Position numbers and translations under genes: made by a program. The notes under the pieces were generated by a model, which was not told the DNA's origin, did not search any database, and worked only from the letters and a program-made list of their open reading frames with translations. DNA of 64,000 bases from Petunia secreta. Its lineage: Eukaryota > Streptophyta > Magnoliopsida > Solanales > Solanaceae. The stretch is taken from positions 62,001-126,000 of the forward strand of contig JARKIP010000189.1 of NCBI GenBank assembly GCA_029990175.1. Direction: 5' to 3'. Each line of letters starts with the position of its first letter. Position 1 is the stretch's first letter. Below, in pieces: positions 21,502 through 31,561 of the stretch.

Positions 21502-21546
<45 letters not shown>

Positions 21547-23197
21547 AGACTATTTTCTTCAAACTTATGATCTTTGTAGGATAGAAAATTTATTCAAGAT
21601 AAACTTCTTTCATCATGCTCAATGCAATTATTCTTTTTACTTCACCAAATTCCTTACCTTATTTCTGAATTTTGACTTGATCAACAAGAACTTGCAGCCT
21701 TCTCCCCTTGAATCTTTTAAAATTGATAGAGTTATGATCATGTATTCAGTAAGTATCATTGTCTTGTCCATAGGCTTGCTCGTCATGTTCATCTCCACTA
21801 ATATAGATACAATACTGACTTTCAAAATCTTTTAAGGACTTTTCATGGCTTGTAATGTTAGGCTTCAGGCTGGTAGGATAAGGATATTTGATAGTGACTG
21901 TTCTTTTTCCAGCTTGGAGCTCACATTTCTCAATTATTTCTCCATTCGGTAATACTTTTTTTTTTCAATTTTTTTCCTTTTTTTTTTCTTTTTGCTATAT
22001 CATATATATTCATATATTCACAACATTGCTTCTTTTGGTAATATTTCTTCCTTTTGGTGATGTTTAATCTTTGCTCATTCAAAGCTGGAAGAAACAATAA
22101 CTCTTTTTTTTTTTCTTTATATATATGTAAACAATATATACATATATCATATATATCTTTTTTTTTTTGTAATATATCATGGTGTTGGGAAAAAAAATAG
22201 GATTAAGGCTCAAAGAAGGGTTTGAAAAGATAAAAATATGTATATTTGGATAGAAAATTGAGAGGCTTGAATTGTGTATCAAAGAAGGCCTAATTTCATT
22301 TTTCAAAAATCAGTATCATCCATTATTTCGCCTCGAAGAACATTCAGAGCAAGTTCTAGCCAAGTTCATTGATTCTACCTTCTTTGTGATCATAATTTTT
22401 CTCAATTCCAATGATTTTCTGAGTTGAAGATGTTTGCTCTTGCTTTCACAAAGTCAAAATCATAGACATGAAAAATCATATGGTGAATATAAAAAGAAAT
22501 AATATTGAACAGCACGAACAAAAATTTATATTGTTAATTAAAAACCTACAATTAAGACCATAAATAAGAGGAAAATAGTATATAATATATAAATAACCTC
22601 CCCCATACTTGAACATTTCATTCTCCTGGATGAAAATGCTTTTTAAGATAAGTGAAAGAAAGAAGGGTGAAAAAAAAAATGAAGAAGGATCAAGTGGTAG
22701 TTGGATTATATAAATATAATATAATTAATATAAAAATACTATTTTATTAGTAAAATAAAAATCTTTTTGGCTTTCAAATATACGATCACAGAAGAAAGCT
22801 TGAAAGAAACTGTGACCACACATGTTCTATGTGTAATAGACTGGATTATTTTTAGACCTTATCAGTCATTAGGTCCTAGTTTGAATATAAACTAGAAATT
22901 TACCTGTGCCAACATTAGATTTGGAAAATGGAATGGTTAACCAACCAGTAACTTAGGCATACCGATCACCATGGAGTTACTCCTGTCTAGGTGACTCTGT
23001 TTTTGTAGAGGCCTTCATGAGATGTTCCGGTTGTACAATAATCTGGATATTGACCAGATCAATTGGTTAAGCATTTAATTAGTCAGATCTAAGTGGGACT
23101 TATGAGGCTCCATTGCTTCACCCTCAATGGCTACGGGATAAAGAACCATAGTTCTGAGTTTAACGTCGTCAGCTAGACGTAGTAACAGCGGCACTCA
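21455..23197 (-). other. 3' non-coding region of the nested element (unit 1)
   Basis: 1.7 kb between the integrase end and the polypurine tract. Some Athila elements carry an env-like ORF here; none is seen. It contains a CTT repeat running into a long T tract (21480-21542), further T-rich runs near 21955-22165, and a second polypurine-like motif at 22597-22613. Confidence 0.7.
22597..22613 (-). other. Second polypurine-tract-like motif within the nested element (unit 1)
   Basis: CCTCCCCCATACTTGAA shares CCCCCATACTTGAA with the terminal tract at 21441-21454, 1.16 kb away. It could be an internal (central) primer site or a remnant of a duplicated 3' end. Confidence 0.5.
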
Positions 23198-26100
23198 TCA
23201 TACTATCATGGTTACTGAAGGGTGTTGTTCAAAATGTCCTCCAAAGTACAATTTTAGCCTGTGACCATTGACCTTAAATTTCTCTCCTCCATTGCTTTGT
23301 TGAATTTCAATTGCTCCATACGGAGTAACATTTGTAACATTGTAAGGACCTGTCCACCTGGATTTCAGTTTTCCTGGGAATAGCCTGAGACGGCTATTGT
23401 AAAGAAGTACCTGATCTCCAATTTTAAAATTTTTTGGTCGGATCAAATTGTCATGCCATTTTTTTGTTCTTTCTTTGTAAATCTTGGCATTTTCATAGGC
23501 TTCCATACTCAGTTCATCCAACTCATTAACCTGCAAAAATCTATTTTTACCAGCAGAGGTTAAATCAAAGTTCAATGCTTTCAGTGCCCAAAAGGCTTTG
23601 TGTTCCAATTCAACAGGCAAATGGCAAGCTTTTCCAAAGACTAATTTATATGGAGATGTTCCAATCGGCGTTTTGAACGCCGTTCGGTATGCCCATAATG
23701 CATCATCTAATTTTAAAGCCCAGTCTTTTCTTGAGATTCCAACAGTTTTTTCAAGAATTCTTTTTAGTTCACGGTTGGAAACCTCAACTTGCCCTTGAGT
23801 TTGAGCATGATACGGTGTTCCAGTTTTATGAGTCACACTATATTTTGACAATAAAGCAGAAAATTGCTTATTCATGAAATGAGTCCCTTGGTCACTAATG
23901 ATGACTCGTGGTGTGCCAAATCTGGTAAAAATATTTTTTCTGAGAAAATTGCACACTGTTCGAGCATCATTCTTTCTTGTGGGAATGGCTTCAACCCATC
24001 GTGAAACATAGTCAACAGCCACAAGGATATATTCAAATGAATGAGATGAAGGAAAAGGTCCCATAAAATCTATACCCCAGACATCAAATATTTCACATAC
24101 CTGAATAGATTGCAATGACATCTCATCTCTCTTTGAGATATTACCTGTTCTCTGACACCTGTCACATTGTGCAACATACACACGGGCATCCTTAAAAAGT
24201 GTTGGCCAGAAGAATCCAGCTTCCAAAACCTTGAAAGCAGTTCGGTTTGCAGCATGATGTCCTCCAATTGCTCCATCATGACAATGAAACAAAATCTTTG
24301 ACATTTCATCTTCAGGTACACATCTTCTAATGATATTATCTGCACAAATTCTAAACAAGTAAGGGTCATCCCACAGATAATATTTTGCATCAGATATAAG
24401 TTTTTTCCTCTGTTGGTAAGAGAGATCTCGAGGTTTCCATTTTCCAACCAAGTAATTTGCAATATCTGCAAACCAGGGTGGTTGAGTCACTACTGAGCTG
24501 ACAGAAAAGATGTGTTCATCAGGAAACTCTTCTTTTATATCACTAGACTCAAGAGGAGGGTTCTCTAATCTAGACAAATGGTCAGCTACCTGATTTTCTG
24601 TCCCTTTCCTGTCTTTTATTTCAAGGTCAAACTCCTGGAGAAGTAAAATCCATCTTAACAATCTAGGGCGGGCATCTTTCTTTGCTAAGAGGTATTTTAA
24701 AGCTGCATGATCAGTAAAAACAGTGACCTTGGTTCCTATTAAATAGGAACGGAACTTATCAAAAGCAAATACTACTGCCAGTAGTTCTTTTTCTGTTGTG
24801 GCATAGTTGAGCTGAGCTTCATTCAATGTTCAACTGGCATAGTAAATGGGACGGAAAATTTTATCTTTTCTCTGGCCTAAAACAGCTCCAACAACTGTAT
24901 CACTAGCATCACACATGACCTCAAAAGGTTGGTTCCAATCAGGGGATACAACTATAGGGGCAGATGATAATTTCTCCTTAAGAGTGTCAAAAGCTTTCAT
25001 ACAATCTCCTGAAAAATCAAACTTAACATCTTTCATCAAAAGGTTAGTCAACGGTTTTGAAATCTTTGAAAAATCTTTTATGAACCGTCTGTAAAAACCT
25101 GCATGACCTAGAAAACTTCTAACGCCTTTAACAGTTGTGGGAGGGGGTAATCCTGCTATAAGATCAATTTTTGCCTTATCAACTTCTATCCCTTTAACAG
25201 TGATTTTATGTCCTAAAACAATTCCCTCGGTAACCATAAAATGACATTTCTCCCAATTAAGAATCAAGTTTGTCTCTTCACATCTCTTAAGAACTAAGGT
25301 CAAGTGATTAAGACAATCTTCAAATGTTTTACCAAAAAGGGTGAAATCGTCCATAAAAATTTCCAAAAATTTTTCAGTCATGTCTGAGAAAATAGCTGAC
25401 ATGCAACGCTGAAATGTAGCAGGTGCATTACACAAACCAAAAGGCATTCTCCTATAGGCATAGGTTCCATGAGGACATGTGAAAGTTGTCTTATCCTGAT
25501 CTTCTGGTGCAATTGATATCTGGTTATACCCTGAATATCCATCAAGAAAACAGTAAAAACCATATCCTGCTACTCTTTCTAACATTTGATCAATAAATGG
25601 TAAAGGAAAATGGTCTTTTCTTGTGGCATCATTGAGACGCCTGTAATCAATACAGACTCTCCATCATGTTACTGTTCTGGTAGGTATGAGTTCATTATTT
25701 TCATTTTTTACAACTGTCATACCTCCTTTCTTTGGTACCACCTGAACAGGACTTACCCAAGGGCTGTCAGAAATGGGGTAAATAATACCTGCAGCCAAAA
25801 GTTTTATTATTTCATTTTTCACAACTTCTTGCATTGCTGGGTTCAATCTCCTTTGGGGTTGGACTATTGGCTTGTAGCTATCCTCCATGAGAATTCTATG
25901 TGTGCAAATAGCTGGACTAATGCCTTTGATGTCTGCTATAGTCCACCCTAAGGCTCCTTTGTGTGCTGTCAGTACTTCAATCAATTTATGTTCCTGTTCT
26001 GCAGTCAGAGAAGATGAAATTATCACAGGAAATAATTCAGGCTCAAGATAAACATACTTCAAATGGGAAGGGAGAATTTTGAGTTCAATTTTTGGTCGAG

Positions 26101-26752
26101 CATTTTCTGATAGCATTTCTCCCTCTTTTTCAGAATCATTTTCCAATATTTCAGCTTCACTTCTAATTGTCGGATCATCATCCTACCTTGTGCCAGATTG
26201 GGCCAAGCATCTTTCCAATGAGTCTGAAATCAATTGGTCATCTTTGAATTCATCTGCAAGATCACTAATCATGTCAATTGAAAAGCAAGAAGATGATGTC
26301 TCATCTTCGGGAAATTTTAGAATCTTGTGCATATCAAAAATGACTCTTTCTTCGTCTACTCTCAAAATTAGTTGTCCTTGATGGACATCTATGATTGCTC
26401 TACCTGTAGCAAGAAAAGGTCTACCCAAAATTATTGGCTCATCAGGACATTCTTCCATTTCAAGTACTATGAAATCTACAGGGAACACAAATTTATCTAC
26501 TCTCACAAGCACATTTTCAATAATTCCCTTAGGTTTCTTAGTACTTTGATCAGCAAATTGAAGAGAGACAACAGTATTTTTTATGTCACCAAGATCCAAT
26601 TTTCTAAAAATAGAAAATGGCATCAGATTTATTGAAGCTCCAGAATCACAAAGTGCTTTTTCAAAATATACTCCTCCCAAAGTGCATGGAATCGTAAAAC
26701 TGCCTGGATCGCCAAGCTTTTGTGGTAGCTTATTTGAAGTATAGCACTGCAT
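23198..26752 (-). pseudogene. Athila-like pol (protease-RT-RNase H-integrase) with three nonsense codons, unit 1
   Basis: Reading leftward, the frame contains the protease (CDSGASINLMP), reverse transcriptase with RMPFGLCNAPATFQRCMS and the FMDD catalytic loop, RNase H (CDASDTVVGAVLGQ, TDHAALKYLL), an integrase zinc region (HCHDGAIGGH...CDRCQ) and a DDE core (GIDFMGP, ISDQGTHF, QVEVSNRELK). The frame is interrupted by TAG at 26185-26183 between protease and RT, TGA at 25666-25664 just before the RT palm, and TGA at 24832-24830 inside RNase H. Unit 2 has sense codons at all three positions. The end of integrase (IYKERTKKWHDN region, about 23450-23490) is intact here, unlike in unit 2. The enzymes would copy and integrate the element; this copy cannot make a full-length product. 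Confidence 0.92.
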
Positions 26753-28590
26753 TTTTCAGTAAGCATTACCACAGAAACTTCTTCTAACTTCCTTTTGCTT
26801 GACAAAATTTCTTTCAAAAATTTAGCATATGAAGGCATTTGCAATAAAGCATCAGTGAAAGGAATATTAATGTGAATCTGTTTCAGAATTTCCAAAAACT
26901 TTGCAAATTGACTGTCAACCTTTTCTCTTTTCATCTTTTGTGGAAAAGGGATTGTCACAGGGAGAGGAGTTATTTTTTCAAAATTCTTTTCATCTTTTTT
27001 ATTGATTTCATTCTCTTCTGATGGATCATATTGTATTTCAACATTCTTACCCTTTGCTACCTGGTGTTCAAAATGGTTCTTTTCTTGTCTATCAGCATAT
27101 GGATCATCAAGATTCTTACCTGACCGTAAGGCGATGGCCTTAAGGTGTTCCTTTGGATTTTTCTCCGTATTGCTTGGTAAGGGACCTTGAATCTTTTCTG
27201 AAACAAGAGTTGCCAATTGGCTTACCTGAATTTCCAAGTTTTTGAGGGTTGAGTTTTGGCTTTCCATCTTTTCATCAGTGGCCTTAATGTACTTGTACAA
27301 CAAGTCATCGAGACTTGAATGAGCTTGTTGAGGCCTTTGCTGATATGGAGCTGCTTGTTGATATGGCCTGAAATTCGATTGCCCACGATTTTGATTTTGG
27401 TATCCAGGTGGACCCTGTGCTGGTTGCTTCTGGAAGCTTTGAGAGTTCTCCACACCATTTGGATTGCTCCACTGAAATCCTGGATGTTTATGTGCCATTG
27501 GGCTTCCGAAAGGGTACGGCTTGTAACCGATGACATTAGCCTGCTCATCATTCTGACTGTTTGCGCGGCATTCATGGTTAAGATGGTTTCCTCCACACAT
27601 GTCACAAGCCTCAGACTGAATTGGTTGTTGTGCATTCACCTGAAAAGATTCAAACTTCTGTGCCAAAGAGGCAATCTGTTGTGTTAGTGTATTAAATGCA
27701 TCTGCCTGATTTACTGTGGCTGCCTTTTTGATGGTTACACGATCAGATGGCCACTGGATAGCATTCTCAGAAATTTCATTCAACAATTGCAATGCTTCTT
27801 CTGTGGTCTTTCCCATTATGGAACCTCCTGCAGCTGCATCTATCACATTTCTAGAAGAACGTGTTAGTCCATGATAGAAAATATATAACTGCATATGTTC
27901 AGGAATGTCATGATGTGGACATTTTCTTAACATTGATTTTAATCTTTCCCATGCTTGATAAACTGACTCAGTGTCAGTCTGCAAGAAATTAGAAATATCT
28001 TGTCTTAACTTTGTTGTTTTAGCAGGGGAAAAATATTTGTTCAAAAACTTCTGTGTCATCTGGTCCCATGTGGTTATAGAACCTCGAGGCAAACTTCGCA
28101 ACCAAGTCTTGGCATCTCCTTTTAAAGAAAAAGGAAATAGTCTTAACTTAATTGCTTCAGGAGGCACTCCATTATATTTAGCAGTTTCAACTAGTTCCAA
28201 GAAATCAATTAAATGGCTATGTGGATCTTCACTTGGATCACCAGTAAAGGTGCAAGACTGTTGAATTGTTTGAATTAGGCCGGTCCTAATTTCAAAGTTA
28301 TTGGCTGCTACAGGTGGGTTTCTGACACTAGATTCACAGTTAAAGTGGTCAGGCCTAGCATAATCCCTTAGGATTCTGTTTGCTGGTCTTGGTGCCACTT
28401 CATCAAATTGATCCTCTACATGGTCTGGTGGTGGAATTCTCAATGGGTTATTGTTATCTCCTAGTTGGTGCTCCATTTTGTCACAAGTTACAATTTTAGA
28501 AGATGATGATTGTCCTTTCCTGCGCAATCTCAAAGATCTTTCAATTTCAGGATTGTAAATGACCAACTCTTTATTAGAAGAGCGGGTCAT
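26629..28590 (-). CDS. Athila-like gag, unit 1
   Basis: 653 codons from ATG at 28590. The retrotransposon gag core is recognisable at about residues 100-290 (TFTGDPSEDPHSHLIDFLEL, LKGDAKTWLRSLP, WDQMTQKFLNKYF). A CCHC-type knuckle, CDMCGGNHLNHEC, lies at about 334-346, followed by a Gln/Pro-rich stretch (YQQAAPYQQRPQQ). The product would form the virus-like particle and bind element RNA. The last 36 or so residues (left of about 26736) are out of frame: the pol frame begins in overlapping sequence (26752), and family comparison suggests one base is missing around 26731-26738. Unit 2 shares this break, so it predates the duplication. Confidence 0.9.
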   Translation of the reverse strand: MTRSSNKELVIYNPEIERSLRLRRKGQSSSSKIVTCDKMEHQLGDNNNPLRIPPPDHVEDQFDEVAPRPANRILRDYARPDHFNCESSVRNPPVAANNFEIRTGLIQTIQQSCTFTGDPSEDPHSHLIDFLELVETAKYNGVPPEAIKLRLFPFSLKGDAKTWLRSLPRGSITTWDQMTQKFLNKYFSPAKTTKLRQDISNFLQTDTESVYQAWERLKSMLRKCPHHDIPEHMQLYIFYHGLTRSSRNVIDAAAGGSIMGKTTEEALQLLNEISENAIQWPSDRVTIKKAATVNQADAFNTLTQQIASLAQKFESFQVNAQQPIQSEACDMCGGNHLNHECRANSQNDEQANVIGYKPYPFGSPMAHKHPGFQWSNPNGVENSQSFQKQPAQGPPGYQNQNRGQSNFRPYQQAAPYQQRPQQAHSSLDDLLYKYIKATDEKMESQNSTLKNLEIQVSQLATLVSEKIQGPLPSNTEKNPKEHLKAIALRSGKNLDDPYADRQEKNHFEHQVAKGKNVEIQYDPSEENEINKKDEKNFEKITPLPVTIPFPQKMKREKVDSQFAKFLEILKQIHINIPFTDALLQMPSYAKFLKEILSSKRKLEEVSVVMLTEKCSAILQISYHKSLAIQAVLRFHALWEEYILKKHFVILELQ

Positions 28591-30183
28591 AAACTACTTG
28601 AAATTCTTTAAAGTAAAAAGAAAAAAAATTAAAATGAACTCTTTAACAGTTGAAATGGTAACACTACAAGAAAATATTAGGAATAATAATAATAATAATA
28701 ATAATAGTACTAGTTGAAAGGAAATATTAAAAAGGAATATAAAAAATATTAGTGATAATTAGTATTAGTTAAAGAAGTAGTATATAACAATAGTAGAAAG
28801 AAATATTACACTATAATATAATGCTATTGTTATGTATAGATAGTAGTGATAGCTGTAATGATTTAGTAGAAAAAAGATAAATTAAATACAAAGTAGATTA
28901 TATTGTTTACTAAAGATAAAGCTATAGGTAATAATAGTAGTATTATACTTAACACTAATAATAATAGCCAAAGGGAAAAAAATGGCAAAAGCAAAACAGT
29001 GAGTTGTAATCTAAAAATTAAATAATAATAATAATACTATTTTTAGTAGGACGAAGTAGTGATTGTATAGAAAGTTAGTGACAAAAATCTATAGGGCTCA
29101 TAGGTAGTAGTAACAATAATAGCAATATTTAGTAGGAGAAATTTAAAATACTGATATAAACTTAGATATATAAACAAAAAATATTTTTTCTTTTATAATA
29201 ATAATATAAGTGAAATCAAGGGTGGAAGAACGATGACTAATACTAGGAAAAAAAAGTAGTAATAATAAATAGTAAAGAGTAGTAAGTAGTTAATTAGATA
29301 AAGTAGTAAGATGTAATAGTAGTAGGAAGGTAGTTAAAGTGATGGAAGACAAGATGGTGATATGAAGAATGATGTGGTTCTATAGGTGGAAGTTTTTACG
29401 ATAAGAGTAAGAGTTATACTATAGGTAGATATACAAAAGAGAATGTAAAGGAGAAAGTAGTAGGTGGAATGGTAATAAAAAGTTTGAAAAAAAATACAAA
29501 AAGTAAAATAACATATTATACTATTATTAGATATAACAGTATAATAATTATATTATTAAAAAAAATACTATAAAGAGAAAAGGTAAATAATGATGTACTA
29601 AAAAGAACAAAAGATAGTAATACTAGTAAACATAACAAAGTGAACGAAAATGATGAAAATAAGAGGTAATGATATCAGAGAGGAAAGAAGGAAAAAAAAA
29701 ATAAAAGTTATAATAATGTTACAACAGTAGTAACGCTAATAATAGAAATAGTGGTAGGAGAAAGATAATACTATAATATATTAAAAGATGATAATAAAAC
29801 AAGTACTGATGGTTATAATATTAATAAAATAATAGTAGTAATAATATGGTTAAAACAGAAGACACGTAAATGATAAAAATAGTAGGTATTGTAGACAATG
29901 AAAAAAAAACTGGTAAAGTAGAATGTTTCACTATTAGAATATAGTAAAGGATATAGTATAGTGTCAGTAGAGAATGTTAGTAATATTAATATAAACTAAA
30001 GAAAGAAAAAAAATGTTAGAAGGAGAAGCAAAATTGTTAGAAGCAGTAATCAATATAAATATTATTAGAGGTTAGTATTAGGTATAGCTATAGTAGTATT
30101 TAGTAGATTAAGTTAATAGTAATTGTATTAATAAGTCCTCAAATTAGTAATCCAATATTTAGTCCGAAGTAGATGTACGCCAA
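28591..30183 (-). other. 5' leader of the nested element (unit 1), C-poor on the plus strand
   Basis: 1.6 kb between gag and PBS without open frames. On the plus strand it is dominated by A, G and T with very few C. The element's RNA would therefore be strongly G-depleted. AAT/ATT microsatellites occur at about 28685-28704 and 29022-29038. Confidence 0.75.
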
Positions 30184-30201
30184 TCCCCGGCAACGGTGCC
30201 A
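30184..30201 (-). other. Primer-binding site of the nested element (unit 1), tRNA-Asp type, one mismatch
   Basis: On the element's strand it reads TGGCACCGTTGCCGGGGA, six bases after the 5' LTR. Unit 2 has TGGCGCCGTTGCCGGGGA, the perfect complement expected for the plant tRNA-Asp 3' end. Confidence 0.85.
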
Positions 30202-30207
30202 AAAATT

Positions 30208-31554
30208 TGACGAGGTCCAAAGTGCATAGGAATTGTCTGCTCGTTCTTGTCAAATTCTAATATAGTTTAAGATATCGTCCCACAGAGATTGAGTATTCTA
30301 TGCTACGGACTTGTAGTATTTTAATTACTATTTGAGAGAGTCAAATTGATGAAAAGTGGGTTTTTAGTTTAAATTTACTTAAATTAAAATAAAGAACTTC
30401 TGGAAGATTTCAAATTTAAAAGGAGTTGGGAATCGTTGAATTCACTTGGTAATACTTATAATAAATATCTCAGTTTTGACATGTATTTCTCTTAAGAATA
30501 ATTGCTTATTGCTAATTCAATTATATTTTGCTCACTAAGAAAATAATCAATTAATAACACTCCGTGAGGTTATGTATATTAATCAAATTATAACTAGTGA
30601 CGATTAAACCGAAATATTTTTTCTTGCCTGAATTGTGCTAAAAAAGTAGTAAAAACTTCGTGAGAATATTTTTACGAAAAATCAATAATCTTACCTACAA
30701 CAATTCCTCCGTGAGAATTAAAACTGAGGTAAACAAGATTAGAGACTTGGAAAAATAGTTTTTACTCTACTACTTTATTCATCAGTCATTATACATTAAT
30801 GTTGCTCCGTGAGAATTACAAAATTAATATAACAATAACCTAGAGATAAAATAGACGGATATGAAATAAAGATTTAGTAAAAACTATAATTCCAGCACAG
30901 TGTTAAAATGTGATTAAAAAACTTCAGGCTAAGCATGTATTAAAACTGAGATAAGTATTATAAATATTACCGAGTTTCATCAACTATCCCAACAAAAGAG
31001 ATTACTCCATTATGGAGTAAGAAAAACTTTAAAAATATAAAGACTAGGAAGAAGTAGTATTTCTTCTACAAAAGCTTAAAGTTATAAAAGACAAAGAAAG
31101 AAAAAGAGCAAGAGAAAGTAGTTCTTGCAAGATGAAAATTTGATGATCTTCCATACAAAGTTTACTACCTATTTATAGATAAATTCCAAAGCCAAAGTTC
31201 TACCTAAGATGGCATATCCTAAGGTGGTAGGAAAATTTTCAAGATGGCCAAGGTGAGTTGGGTTTAGATGATAATTTCAAATATTCATACGTAGCTTCCT
31301 TTCATGAACTTTCTTCCGCTTGCACTTTTATTCTTCAGCATAAAACAATTCACGGACATTACTATTAGTGTTATAATCACACTATGAATAATGTAATCAT
31401 CAATGGTCATCCCTTATTTTTCTTCACCTTGGATAATTTCTTCTTCCTGCAAAATATGTTAGAAAATATGCGAGAGATGGATATATTTATTCACGTTTTA
31501 TTTAAAATACTTAATATTTAACTATAAAAATATATCAATAAATTATATCCATCA
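30208..31554 (-). repeat. 5' LTR of nested Athila-like element (unit 1)
   Basis: 1347 bp. A minus-strand TATAAATAG box at 31169-31177 is the likely core promoter. The end abuts the GATCC target duplication at 31555-31559. Confidence 0.95.
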
Positions 31555-31561
31555 GATCCAC

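Larger units (their letters stand above)
20090..31554 (-). mobile_element. Nested Athila-like Ty3/gypsy retrotransposon, unit 1 copy
   Basis: 11465 bp, with GATCC target duplications at 20085-20089 and 31555-31559 and terminal TG...CA. LTRs of 1347 bp each lie at 20090-21436 (3') and 30208-31554 (5'). On the minus strand the order is 5' LTR, tRNA-Asp-type PBS, long leader, gag, protease-RT-RNase H-integrase, 1.7 kb of non-coding sequence, polypurine tract, 3' LTR. The DSGASINLMP protease motif and the pol sequence are typical of the Athila lineage. Three nonsense codons in pol and a gag-pro frame break make it non-autonomous. Confidence 0.95.

Noticed and set aside
28680..30180. Search for CRISPR-like or regularly spaced repeats in the repetitive leader
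   Set aside because: The repeats are simple AAT/AGT microsatellites without spacers, and the sequence is eukaryotic.
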